From Cytophagaceae bacterium UBA7467 (GTDB taxonomy: Bacteria; Bacteroidota; Bacteroidia; Cytophagales; Spirosomataceae), in contig DLPD01000034.1 in NCBI GenBank assembly GCA_002479785.1, positions 96,795-127,083 on the forward strand: a stretch of DNA of 30,289 nucleotides, in the 5' to 3' direction. Every line of letters begins with the position of its first letter. The first letter of the stretch is position 1. Below, one piece after another: positions 9,509 to 17,816 of this stretch. The position numbers and the translations under genes are program-made. The notes below the pieces were generated by a model. The model was not told the origin of the DNA. It did no database searches and worked only from the letters and a program-made list of their open reading frames with translations.

Positions 9509-10990
9509 ATGAAAAAGAAATATTTAGGTTACTTTTCGCTTGTATTCGCATTATTACTTTCATCATGCGAGGAAGCTTATTTAGATACTACCCCTACGGC
9601 TAGTATTGATGCAGGGTCAGCTTACTCTACCACAAAGAATGCATCAGCTGCTATTAACGGTATTTACCGTTCGTTTATCGTACGTTATTTGAGTTCTCAG
9701 GGCCATTCAGGTCACCCAGCCATGATGATTATTTTAGATCATATGGGTGAGGACATGGTGATAGGAACTACAGCTGCATCGTGGCACGTAGGAGAGACAC
9801 GTTGGACAGCACACCGTTCTGACGTTAACACGATGGTACAATTTCCATATGAAATGTATTACCGTATTATTGGTAATGCAAATATTGGAATTGCGAACAT
9901 AGATAAAGCGGTAGGTCCGGCAGCTGATCGTAATAGATTAAAAGGTGAGGCGTTAGCTCTTCGTGCGTTTGGGTATTTTAATCTGGTTCAATTGTACGGT
10001 AAGCGTTATGATGCGACGGCTAAACCTAATTCACAATTAGGGGTACCTTTAGTATTAGAGCCTACAACAGAAGGAAAGCCACGTAATACCGTAGAAGAAG
10101 TGTATACACAAATTAATAAAGATTTAGCAGACGCTGCGGCTTTATTAACTACTTCACGTGTAAATAAATCGCACATCAATTTAAGTGTGGTAAAAGGTTT
10201 GCAAGCAAGAGTTGCATTAGTGCAACAAGATTGGGCTAACGCGGCTAAGTTTGCTGCAGAGGCACGTGCTGGTTACGCTCCAATGACGGCAACACAATAC
10301 CAAGATGGATTCCAAGATTTAACAAACCCTGAGTGGATGTGGGGTTTTGATCACTTAGAAGATCAAACGGAATATTTTGGTGCTTATCACTCTTACATTT
10401 CGTGTAATTATAACTCTACGGTTATCAGAACCTATCCTAAGGTAATTAATAACCTGTTATATGCTCAGATTCCTACAACGGATATTCGTTCAAAAATGTG
10501 GGTAGAAAATCCAACTGCTGCGAACTCAATCGTTCCTCCAGGTGGTGTTCGTCCTAAATTCTTGAATCAGAAATTTAGATTGCCAGGTACGCCATCTACT
10601 TCTGCCCAAGGAGATGTTCCGTACATGCGTGCTGCTGAGATGTATTTGATTGAGGCAGAAGCTAAGGCACGTTTAAATGATGCAGCTGGAGCTTCTCAGG
10701 TATTATTTGATTTAGTTAAAACACGTGATGCAAGCTATGTAAAGTCAACTAATACGGGTGTAGCCTTGATTAATGAGATCTTATTGCAACGTCGCATTGA
10801 GCTTTGGGGTGAAGGACATCGTTTCTTAGACTTGAAGCGTACAAATGCAGCATTGAATAGAAATGGTACAAATGCGATTGCTTCGGTTGCCTTGTTATTT
10901 GATGTGGCGCCTGGTGATGTACGTTGGGAATTCTTAATTCCTCGTCGTGAGATTAATGCAAATCCAGCGATCGTACAAAATCCATTATAA
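9509..10990 (+). CDS. SusD/RagB-family nutrient-binding lipoprotein (493 aa)
   Basis: This is the surface lipoprotein partner of the SusC at 6347. The signal peptide MKKKYLGYFSLVFALLLSSC has a lipobox LSSC with the modified Cys at residue 20. Classic SusD/RagB features are the N-terminal region with AYSTTKNASAAINGIY, the helix pair RLKGEALALRAFGYFNLVQLYG followed by GVPLVLEPTT and NTVEEVYTQINKDLADAAALL, and the C-terminal stretch YMRAAEMYLIEAEAKARL with ELWGEGHRFLDLKR. It differs in type from the SusD-like_2 protein of the preceding pair, which suggests a different ligand. Length is normal for the family. A strong terminator follows 15 bases after the stop. A peptidase gene begins just beyond it, so a role in peptide uptake, as in RagA-RagB, is possible but not shown by the protein itself. 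Confidence 0.94.
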   Translation: MKKKYLGYFSLVFALLLSSCEEAYLDTTPTASIDAGSAYSTTKNASAAINGIYRSFIVRYLSSQGHSGHPAMMIILDHMGEDMVIGTTAASWHVGETRWTAHRSDVNTMVQFPYEMYYRIIGNANIGIANIDKAVGPAADRNRLKGEALALRAFGYFNLVQLYGKRYDATAKPNSQLGVPLVLEPTTEGKPRNTVEEVYTQINKDLADAAALLTTSRVNKSHINLSVVKGLQARVALVQQDWANAAKFAAEARAGYAPMTATQYQDGFQDLTNPEWMWGFDHLEDQTEYFGAYHSYISCNYNSTVIRTYPKVINNLLYAQIPTTDIRSKMWVENPTAANSIVPPGGVRPKFLNQKFRLPGTPSTSAQGDVPYMRAAEMYLIEAEAKARLNDAAGASQVLFDLVKTRDASYVKSTNTGVALINEILLQRRIELWGEGHRFLDLKRTNAALNRNGTNAIASVALLFDVAPGDVRWEFLIPRREINANPAIVQNPL

Positions 10991-11005
10991 TTTATTTTGT
11001 AATTT

Positions 11006-11037
11006 AAAGGTGGCTAATTTATTAGCCACCTTTTTTT
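11006..11037 (+). terminator. Rho-independent terminator after the third SusD
   Basis: A 13-bp stem (AAAGGTGGCTAAT at 11006-11018, its complement at 11021-11033) is followed by seven T and a G. The peptidase ATG at 11053 lies only 15 bases beyond the T run. That gene therefore either depends on readthrough or has a promoter overlapping this hairpin. Confidence 0.9.
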
Positions 11038-11052
11038 GTTTAAATCTATCCT

Positions 11053-13455
11053 ATGAAAAAAACATGGCTTATTGCGGCGCTGAGCGTCCTATCTTTATCT
11101 CCTACGTTCGCACAGGACGATTCCTATCAGTTACCTCCTAAAGCAATAGCGGACTTATTGCTGGCGAAACCTACTCCTTTAGTTCGTATTGATTCGAAAG
11201 CATCCTATTTGTTATTATTAGGTCGTAATTCCTACCCGACAGTAGAGGAATTAGGTCAGCCAGAAATGAAAATAGCGGGTCTTCGCTTGAATCCCTTAAA
11301 TTTTTCTCCTTCTCGCCAAAGTTCTATCAGCAGCATTACCCTGCAATCCATTCGTACTGGAGCGAAAGTAGAAATCGCAGGTTTACCTAAAAGCTTAGCA
11401 GCTGGATCAATCGCATGGAATCCGTCGGAAACGAAGATTGCGTTTACCCAAACTCAGGTGAATGGAGTGGATTTATACGTGATTGATTTGGCATCCAAAA
11501 ATGCCACCCGTGTTAATAATGCTCCCTTAAATCTAGTATTAGGAAATGCCTTTACTTGGGTAGATGATCAGACCCTTCTCTACAAGGTGACTACGCACCA
11601 TGCAGACGGTGCTCCTAAGCGTCCTATCACACCTAAAGGGCCTACTATTCAACAAAATGCAGGAAAGGCGGCACCAAGACCGACGTTCCAGGATTTGATT
11701 AAATCGCCTTACGATGAGAGTTTATTCTCCTATTATGCAGAGTCCCAATTAGTGTTGTATAAAAACGGTGTGAACAAGAAAATTGGGGAGCCTGCTTTAT
11801 TTAATTCATTCCAATTGTCGCCGGACAGAAAGTATATATTAACACGTACCTTGGTTAAGCCCTTCTCTTATGCCGTACCGGCTTATGGTTTTCCTACGTC
11901 GGTGAAAGTCTTGGATTTGGACGGAAAAACCATCAAAGAAATTGCTAAACTTCCCTCTGCTGAGAGCGCACCGGCTGGGAATGATAATGTGCAAAATGTT
12001 CCGCGTGGATTTGATTGGAGGGATGATGAGCCTGCTTCCTTAGTGTATGCGATGCCATTAGATAGTGGTTTTATTAAAAAGCAAGTAGCATTTCACGATG
12101 CCGTTTATTCCTTGTCAGCCCCATTTACGCAAGAGGCTAAAGAATTATTTAAGACAAAGACTCGTTTTGCTGGGGTGATTTGGGGAAATAACCAAGTGGC
12201 TCTAGTAACGGAAGTGTTACGTGGCAAGCAAACTTCCAAAGTGAGTCGCTATTCTCCAGCAGATGGAACGATGGAGGTATTATACGAACGGAATTTGACG
12301 GATGCCTACAAAAATCCAGGCAGTCCGGTTATGACAAAAAATGCCTTAGGTCGTGAGGTGATTCAATTAACGGATAACGGGACTAAAATTTTGATGAACA
12401 ATCCGGTGGGTTCTTCTGATCAAGGTGATCTTCCGTTTATCTCTAAGTTTGATTTAGCGACGAAGAAGAATGAGATTATTTGGCGTGCGAAACCAGGTTA
12501 TTTCGAACAAGTAGAGGAAGTAATTGATGCGGATAAATTGATCGTTTTAAGTAGAAAGGAATCTCAGACAGAGGTGCCTAATTACTACATCAAGCACTTA
12601 TTAAACCCATCTCAGGATATGGCTTTGACTCAATTTGAAAATCCCTATCCGAATTTAGTGGGAATCACTAAGGAGAAAATCAAATACAAGCGTGCGGATG
12701 GCGTGGACTTAACGGGCGATTTGTATTTGCCTAAAGGCTACAATAAAGAGAAAGATGGTCCCTTACCCGTATTGATTTGGGCTTATCCTCGTGAATTTAA
12801 TTCTGCAGCAGATGCGGCGCAGATTCGAGGTAGCAAAGATCGTTTCACAACCTTAAGCTGGGCTTCTCCTATTTTTTATGCGACACAAGGCTATGCCATT
12901 TTAGACAATGCAGAGATGCCAATAGTGTCAACGGATGTTTCTAAAAAGCCAAATGATAATTTCGTTGATCAGTTACGTTTAAATGCTTCGGCGGCAATTG
13001 ACCATTTAGTGCAATTAGGGGTGGGCGATCGTAAACGGATGGCCGTAGGTGGCCATAGCTATGGTGCCTTTATGACAGCAAATTTATTAGCGCATACGGA
13101 TTTATTTAAAGCAGGTATCGCACGTAGTGGGGCATACAATCGTACATTGACTCCTTTCGGTTTCCAAAACGAAGACCGAACGTACTGGCAAGCTCCGCAA
13201 TTATACTATGAAATGAGTCCATTCAGCTTCGCAGATAAAATCAAAGAACCGATTTTATTAGTGCACGGCGAGCAAGATGATAACACCGGTACATTCCCGA
13301 TCAACTCCGAGCGTTTATATGCAGCTTTGAAAGGTAACGGAGGAACGGCTCGTTTTGTCTACTTACCTTACGAAGCGCATAGCTACAGAGGAAAAGAAAA
13401 CGTATTACACTTACTATGGGAGCAATTCCAATGGTTAGAGAAATACGTAAAGTAA
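11053..13455 (+). CDS. Exported S9 serine peptidase, glutamyl-endopeptidase-like (S9D type, 800 aa)
   Basis: This is a prolyl-oligopeptidase-family serine peptidase with signal peptide MKKTWLIAALSVLSLSPTFAQ, so it acts in the periplasm or outside. The N-terminal half (about residues 30-520) is a beta-propeller-like region. The C-terminal alpha/beta hydrolase holds the triad: Ser669 in GGHSYGAFM, Asp742 in HGEQDDN and His776 in EAHSYRG. The stretch IARSGAYNRTLTPFGFQNED closely resembles the plant chloroplast glutamyl endopeptidase as I remember it, so cleavage after Glu is likely rather than proline-specific activity. Length is normal for bacterial relatives without the plant transit peptide. 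It follows a SusC-SusD pair and precedes two more exported peptidases, pointing to peptide digestion in the periplasm. The assignment to S9 is firm; the Glu preference is inferred from similarity. Confidence 0.92.
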   Translation: MKKTWLIAALSVLSLSPTFAQDDSYQLPPKAIADLLLAKPTPLVRIDSKASYLLLLGRNSYPTVEELGQPEMKIAGLRLNPLNFSPSRQSSISSITLQSIRTGAKVEIAGLPKSLAAGSIAWNPSETKIAFTQTQVNGVDLYVIDLASKNATRVNNAPLNLVLGNAFTWVDDQTLLYKVTTHHADGAPKRPITPKGPTIQQNAGKAAPRPTFQDLIKSPYDESLFSYYAESQLVLYKNGVNKKIGEPALFNSFQLSPDRKYILTRTLVKPFSYAVPAYGFPTSVKVLDLDGKTIKEIAKLPSAESAPAGNDNVQNVPRGFDWRDDEPASLVYAMPLDSGFIKKQVAFHDAVYSLSAPFTQEAKELFKTKTRFAGVIWGNNQVALVTEVLRGKQTSKVSRYSPADGTMEVLYERNLTDAYKNPGSPVMTKNALGREVIQLTDNGTKILMNNPVGSSDQGDLPFISKFDLATKKNEIIWRAKPGYFEQVEEVIDADKLIVLSRKESQTEVPNYYIKHLLNPSQDMALTQFENPYPNLVGITKEKIKYKRADGVDLTGDLYLPKGYNKEKDGPLPVLIWAYPREFNSAADAAQIRGSKDRFTTLSWASPIFYATQGYAILDNAEMPIVSTDVSKKPNDNFVDQLRLNASAAIDHLVQLGVGDRKRMAVGGHSYGAFMTANLLAHTDLFKAGIARSGAYNRTLTPFGFQNEDRTYWQAPQLYYEMSPFSFADKIKEPILLVHGEQDDNTGTFPINSERLYAALKGNGGTARFVYLPYEAHSYRGKENVLHLLWEQFQWLEKYVK

Positions 13456-13482
13456 GGCGTAAAAAAGGAAATAGGGTTAAAC

Positions 13483-13517
13483 AAAAAAGAGGCAGCCATT
13501 TGGCTGCCTCTTTTTTG
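13483..13517. terminator. Bidirectional terminator between convergent peptidase genes
   Basis: A hairpin with core GAGGCAGCCA and its complement is flanked by six A on the left and six T on the right. It can therefore end transcription from the S9 gene (+) and from the M13 gene (-), which converge here. Confidence 0.9.
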
Positions 13518-13528
13518 TTTGTTTAAGA

Positions 13529-13591
13529 AGTCCGGAGGGAAAGAGTCCGGACTAAATTCCTTCGGACCTCGGACTAAATTCCTCCGGACTA
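13529..13591. repeat. Short intergenic repeat block built on AGTCCGGA / GGACTAAATTCC
   Basis: Two adjacent 22-base copies starting CGGACTAAATTCCT (13548-13569 and 13570-13591) differ at only a few bases. Two AGTCCGGA words lie at 13529 and 13544, and GTCCGGAC (13545-13552) is its own reverse complement. The left end AGTCCGGAGGGAA is nearly the reverse complement of TTCCTCCGGACT at 13579-13590, so the block can fold back on itself. It fills the gap between the terminator and the end of the M13 gene. Confidence 0.75.
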
Positions 13592-13594
13592 ATT

Positions 13595-15625
13595 TTACCA
13601 AATCTTAATGCGATCTTCTGGTTTCTTATACAGCTTATCGCCTGGTTTCACATCAAATGCCTTGTACCAAGCATCCATATTCACTGGAGCACCGATCGTC
13701 CGGTATTGGTTAGGCGAGTGTGGATCTGTTAATACTTGTTGTGCCTCTGTTTCAGGAAGAGAAGAGCCTCTCCAAACCTGAGCCCACGCTAGGAAGAAAC
13801 GTTGATCTGGAGTGAAGCCGTCGATTTTCTTGTTAGACTTTCCTTGTTTCGTCATTTTGAACGCTTCGTAGGCCATATTTAGACCACCTAAGTCACCGAT
13901 GTTCTCGCCCATCGTTAATTTACCATTCACGTGTATGGTGTCCTGAACGGTATAAGCATCAAATTGCTTGCCTAATAGTTCTGTTCTCGCTTTGAACTTC
14001 GCTAAGTCGTCTTTTGTCCACCAGTTACGTAATGTTCCGTCTTTGTCGTATTGGCTACCAGAATCATCGAATCCGTGTGACATTTCGTGACCGATTACAG
14101 CACCAATTCCACCATAGTTAATCGCGTCATCTGCGTCAGCTGCGAAGAACGGGAATTGTAAGATACCAGCAGGGAAAACGATCTCGTTCATTACTGGGCT
14201 GTAATAAGCGTTCACAGTAGGTGGCGTCATACCCCAACGGCTTCTGTCCACCGGTTTCCCTAATTGGGCTAAGTTTTCTTGGAAGCCCCAAGCACCTGCC
14301 CGACGAATGTTGCCGTAGTATTCTGTAGCAGATATCTCTAAACCATCATAGTTTTTCCATTTATCAGGATAACCGATTTTAGGCGTGAACGCGTTTAATT
14401 TTGCCAAAGCCTTTTCTTTCGTCTCCGCGCTCATCCAATCTAATTTGTTGATACGAACAGCGAAAGCCTTACGTAGGTTAGCCACTAATTCCACCATTCG
14501 CGCTTTCGCCTCTGGCTTGAAGTATTTAGCCACATACAATTGACCTAGTAATTCACCTAACGTTCCGTCCGTCATCGCTGACATACGTTGCCATCTTGGT
14601 GCTTGTACTTTTTGGCCTGATAATACTTGAGAATAAGCGAAGCTTGCTTTCACAAATGGAGAACTCAAATAGCCTGCGCTACTGCGTAACACATTCCAGG
14701 CTAAATAGGTCTTCCATGTCTCTACCGGCGTTTCGATCAATAATTTGTTCGCTGCCTCGAAGAATTTAGGGGCACCTACTAGAATAGAATCTGGAGCCGT
14801 TGTACCAAAATCTTGGAAAGTCAACGCCCAGTTAAAGGCAGGTGTCTTTTGATTAAAATCGGCAAAGGCAAATTTGTTATAAGTCTTATACGGATCACGC
14901 ATTTCAACACGTGCCATCTGTGCTTCTGCTAATTTTTTCTCTAATTGGAAGACCGTTTCGGCATTCGCTTTCGCTTGTGCCTCAGGTGTTCCTGTTAGTG
15001 TAAATAGTGTCGCTACATATTTCTTGAATGCCTCTTGGATTTTTAGGCTACGTGCGTCATTTTTTAAATAGTAATCGCGATCTGGTAATGAAGTTCCCCC
15101 TTGGCCTAATTGCGGTACCATTTTTTCTACATTCTTTCGGTCTTGACCGATATAGAAACCAAACAAGGGTGACGCAATGCCTGAAGAACGTAGTCGAGCG
15201 ATTTCCGTTACCACTTGTGACTTAAATTGTAATCCTGCGATGTGTTGTAGGTCCGCTTGGATTGGTGTATAGCCTAATTTTTCGATGGCTAAACTGTCCA
15301 TAGCTGCGGCATAGAAATCAGCGACTCTTCTTTCAACGGAACCTGGGGCAGCTTTCGTGCCTTTGGTTTCCTCTAAAATCGTTTTAATGGCATTAATGTT
15401 GAAATCACGCAATTGATTGAAAGCACCCCACCGTGTTTCTTTGGCTGGGATTGGGTTTTTTCTAACCCAAGGTCCATTCGAATATTCCACGAAATCGTCC
15501 CCCGCTTTTACGCTTAGGTTCATATTGTCGCGATCAATAAATTTCCCAGGTTTTTCTTGAGCAAAAAGGCTGCCGCTGACTAAAAGCGAACCAGCCATAA
15601 GTAATTGATAGTATTTATTTTTCAT
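13595..15625 (-). CDS. Exported M13 (neprilysin/PepO-like) zinc metallopeptidase (676 aa)
   Basis: This is a zinc endopeptidase of the neprilysin family that cuts short peptides. The start MKNKYYQLLMAGSLLVSGSLFAQ is a signal peptide ending in a typical LFAQ cleavage site, so the enzyme is periplasmic. There is no membrane anchor after it, unlike animal neprilysin. The N-terminal M13_N domain spans about residues 40-420. The catalytic domain carries HEMSH (His513, Glu514, His517) and the third zinc ligand Glu574 in GENIGDLGG, with Asp578 completing the ExxxD motif. The conserved substrate-binding stretch NAYYSPVMNEIVFPAGIL is also present, as is the usual tryptophan-rich end (RIKIW). All catalytic residues are intact. 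It is divergent from the S9 gene at 15683 and may share a control region with it. Confidence 0.96.
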   Translation of the reverse strand: MKNKYYQLLMAGSLLVSGSLFAQEKPGKFIDRDNMNLSVKAGDDFVEYSNGPWVRKNPIPAKETRWGAFNQLRDFNINAIKTILEETKGTKAAPGSVERRVADFYAAAMDSLAIEKLGYTPIQADLQHIAGLQFKSQVVTEIARLRSSGIASPLFGFYIGQDRKNVEKMVPQLGQGGTSLPDRDYYLKNDARSLKIQEAFKKYVATLFTLTGTPEAQAKANAETVFQLEKKLAEAQMARVEMRDPYKTYNKFAFADFNQKTPAFNWALTFQDFGTTAPDSILVGAPKFFEAANKLLIETPVETWKTYLAWNVLRSSAGYLSSPFVKASFAYSQVLSGQKVQAPRWQRMSAMTDGTLGELLGQLYVAKYFKPEAKARMVELVANLRKAFAVRINKLDWMSAETKEKALAKLNAFTPKIGYPDKWKNYDGLEISATEYYGNIRRAGAWGFQENLAQLGKPVDRSRWGMTPPTVNAYYSPVMNEIVFPAGILQFPFFAADADDAINYGGIGAVIGHEMSHGFDDSGSQYDKDGTLRNWWTKDDLAKFKARTELLGKQFDAYTVQDTIHVNGKLTMGENIGDLGGLNMAYEAFKMTKQGKSNKKIDGFTPDQRFFLAWAQVWRGSSLPETEAQQVLTDPHSPNQYRTIGAPVNMDAWYKAFDVKPGDKLYKKPEDRIKIW

Positions 15626-15647
15626 TTGAAAAAGGTTGATGTGACAT

Positions 15648-15663
15648 TAAATTAATTAATTTA
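15648..15663. promoter_or_regulatory. 16-bp perfect palindrome between divergent peptidase genes
   Basis: TAAATTAATTAATTTA is its own reverse complement. It sits almost in the middle of the 57-base gap, 22 bases from the M13 start and 19 bases from the S9 start. The placement suits a shared operator or overlapping divergent promoters. AT-rich palindromes also arise by chance, so the call is tentative. Confidence 0.4.
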
Positions 15664-15682
15664 CTGTATCTAAACTACCGAT

Positions 15683-17716
15683 ATGAAAAAATTGTTACTA
15701 ATCCTGTCCTGCTTTTTAGCATTTAGCCTCTCTATCCACGCTCAAAAGTCTATGTCACATGAGATCATGATCAAGCTGAAGAAAGTAGGTGCCCCTAAAA
15801 TTTCCCCAGATGGCCGCCATGTCATCTATTCCCGTATCGAAACTTCCTATAATCTAGATGAGCAAACATCTGATCTTTGGATTGCTTCAACGGATGGATC
15901 TTCAGAGCCTAGAAAATTAACTAATTCAAAGGGAGGCGAGGACAATTACCAATGGTCAGCTGCTTCAGATAAGATTTATTTCATTGCTAAACGAGACGGC
16001 GACGAAGCCCCTCAACTGTACGTTTTACCGCTTTCGGGGGGAGAGGCCCAACGTTTAACCACACTTTCTACCGGGGTAAGTGACGTTAAATTCTCATCAG
16101 ACGGCTCACGCATTATTTTCTCCAGCCGCGTTTTCCCTACCGCTTTCACGGACTCTGCTAGTAAGAAATTAGCAGAGGAAAAGAAGAAAATTAAAACCAA
16201 AGCACGTGTCTATCAATCGTTCCCGGTTCGCTATTGGGACTCTTGGTTAGACGAAAAACAAGGTCATATCTTCACTATGGACTTAAAGTCAGGTTCAAAG
16301 CCGGTGAATTTAATGGCGAATGTATCACTGGTTAATTCCCCTGGTTTCCGTTTAGGTTCCTATCATTTCAGTGCTGATGGTAAATCAGTCGTATTTACAG
16401 CGACCACGGACTATAACACAACTGCCTATCAATCGGCAAAATCGAATATTTATTCGGTCAATCTAAGTGGAGGCAAAGAAACGACGCTCGTTAATGATCA
16501 GACGGATTACTCCTCTGTTAAATATACCGAGGATGGTAAATACCTGATTGCGACGGGTTCTGCCATCGGTACTAAATTGTATTACCTGAATCGCATTTAC
16601 CGTTTTGATGCGAATACGTTTTCTGCCAAAACAGAGTTAGCCGCCTCCCTCGATCGCCCCATCAATGATATGGAACTTTCTGGTTCCTCCATCTTCGCGA
16701 GTATTGAAGACCAAGGGGTGGATCGCATCGTTGAAATTTCAGTTTCCGATGGTTCGGTCAAGTCTGTTTTAGGTGCAGAAACGGGATCTTTTGCTGGATT
16801 AAGCTTATCCGCTAATTCTCGTGTTTTTGCTTACCAATACCAAAATGTAGCGACTCCACCTGAGGTTTGGGTATCATCCAATGGTTCATTGAAAGCCATT
16901 TCTAAAGCAAATGATGTGGTACTTGCAGGCTTAGATTTGCAAAAACCGGAGGTGATTTGGACCAAATCATCTAGAGGTAAAATGATCCGTTCAGTCGTTT
17001 TAAAACCAAGCGGTTTTGATGCCTCTAAGAAATACCCACTCTTTGTTCTCATGCATGGGGGTCCAGCAAGTTCGTTCAAAGATGTTTTTGGGTACCGCTG
17101 GAATCCCTATATTTTAGGATCAGCAGGCTATGTCATCGTGATGACTGACTACACTGGATCTGTGGGATATGGTGAGAAATTTGCCCAAGATATACAGTTT
17201 GATCCATTCAAAGGCCCAGGCCAAGAAATTCAAGAAGCAGCTGCAGATGCCATCAAGCGTTTTTCGTATATCGATGGTACTAAACAAGCCGCGGGTGGTG
17301 CTTCCTACGGTGGTCACCTTGCTAACTGGATGCAAGCAACTACCTCTCATTATAAATGCTTAATCTCACACGCAGGTTTAGTCAATTCAGAGGCGCAATG
17401 GGGAACATCGGATGTGATTTGGGGTAGAGAATTGATGAATGGAGGAGCTCCATGGGTGCCTACTAAAACCTGGAAGGAACAAAATCCGATGCGCTACGCG
17501 GCAAATTTCAAAACTCCCATGCTGTTAACGGTAGGAGAAAACGATTACCGTGTTCCCATTAACAATACGTTGGAAAATTGGAGCATCCACCAACGTCTAC
17601 AAATTCCAAGCAAACTAATTGTTTTCCCAGGCGAGAACCACTGGATTCTAAATCCGGATAACTCGAAGTTTCATTATTCGGAAATTCAGAATTGGTTAGC
17701 AACGTATTTAAAGTAG
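15683..17716 (+). CDS. Exported S9-family serine peptidase, dipeptidyl/acylaminoacyl-peptidase-like (677 aa)
   Basis: This is a second prolyl-oligopeptidase-family enzyme, with signal peptide MKKLLLILSCFLAFSLSIHAQ and hence periplasmic. The N-terminal part has WD40-like beta-propeller repeats of the type KISPDGRHVIYSR, KFSSDGSRIIFSS and HFSADGKSVVFTA. The C-terminal hydrolase domain (about residues 430-677) carries HGGPASSF for the oxyanion region and the triad Ser541 in GGASYGGH, Asp621 in GENDYRVP and His653 in ENHWI. This architecture matches the dipeptidyl-peptidase 5 / acylaminoacyl-peptidase branch, which trims short peptides from the N terminus. It would complement the upstream endopeptidases (S9D and M13). 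The exact substrate is not decidable here. The stop is followed directly by a heptamer repeat block with no ordinary terminator. Confidence 0.93.
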   Translation: MKKLLLILSCFLAFSLSIHAQKSMSHEIMIKLKKVGAPKISPDGRHVIYSRIETSYNLDEQTSDLWIASTDGSSEPRKLTNSKGGEDNYQWSAASDKIYFIAKRDGDEAPQLYVLPLSGGEAQRLTTLSTGVSDVKFSSDGSRIIFSSRVFPTAFTDSASKKLAEEKKKIKTKARVYQSFPVRYWDSWLDEKQGHIFTMDLKSGSKPVNLMANVSLVNSPGFRLGSYHFSADGKSVVFTATTDYNTTAYQSAKSNIYSVNLSGGKETTLVNDQTDYSSVKYTEDGKYLIATGSAIGTKLYYLNRIYRFDANTFSAKTELAASLDRPINDMELSGSSIFASIEDQGVDRIVEISVSDGSVKSVLGAETGSFAGLSLSANSRVFAYQYQNVATPPEVWVSSNGSLKAISKANDVVLAGLDLQKPEVIWTKSSRGKMIRSVVLKPSGFDASKKYPLFVLMHGGPASSFKDVFGYRWNPYILGSAGYVIVMTDYTGSVGYGEKFAQDIQFDPFKGPGQEIQEAAADAIKRFSYIDGTKQAAGGASYGGHLANWMQATTSHYKCLISHAGLVNSEAQWGTSDVIWGRELMNGGAPWVPTKTWKEQNPMRYAANFKTPMLLTVGENDYRVPINNTLENWSIHQRLQIPSKLIVFPGENHWILNPDNSKFHYSEIQNWLATYLK

Positions 17717-17717
17717 T

Positions 17718-17815
17718 CAGTGGACAGTAGCCAGTGGGCAGTGGATACTGATTACTGGGTAGTCCACTTACTATTTAGTTACCGACTACTGTCCACTGTC
17801 CACTGCCCACTGTTA
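17718..17815. repeat. Inverted pair of heptanucleotide repeat arrays between convergent genes
   Basis: The whole gap between two convergent stop codons can be read in a 7-base phase, as 14 units. The left units follow CAGTGGA or CAGTGGG with variants. The middle units are degenerate. The right units follow ACTGTCC or ACTGCCC, the complement of the left. The block is thus a tandem heptamer array that switches strand in its centre and could form a long stem with several registers. No T run is present, so it is not a standard terminator, though it may stop or stabilise transcripts from both sides. Confidence 0.8.
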
Positions 17816-17816
17816 A

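Noticed and set aside
17718..17815. CRISPR array
   Set aside because: Units are 7 bases without spacers and the strand switches in the middle; there are no cas genes.
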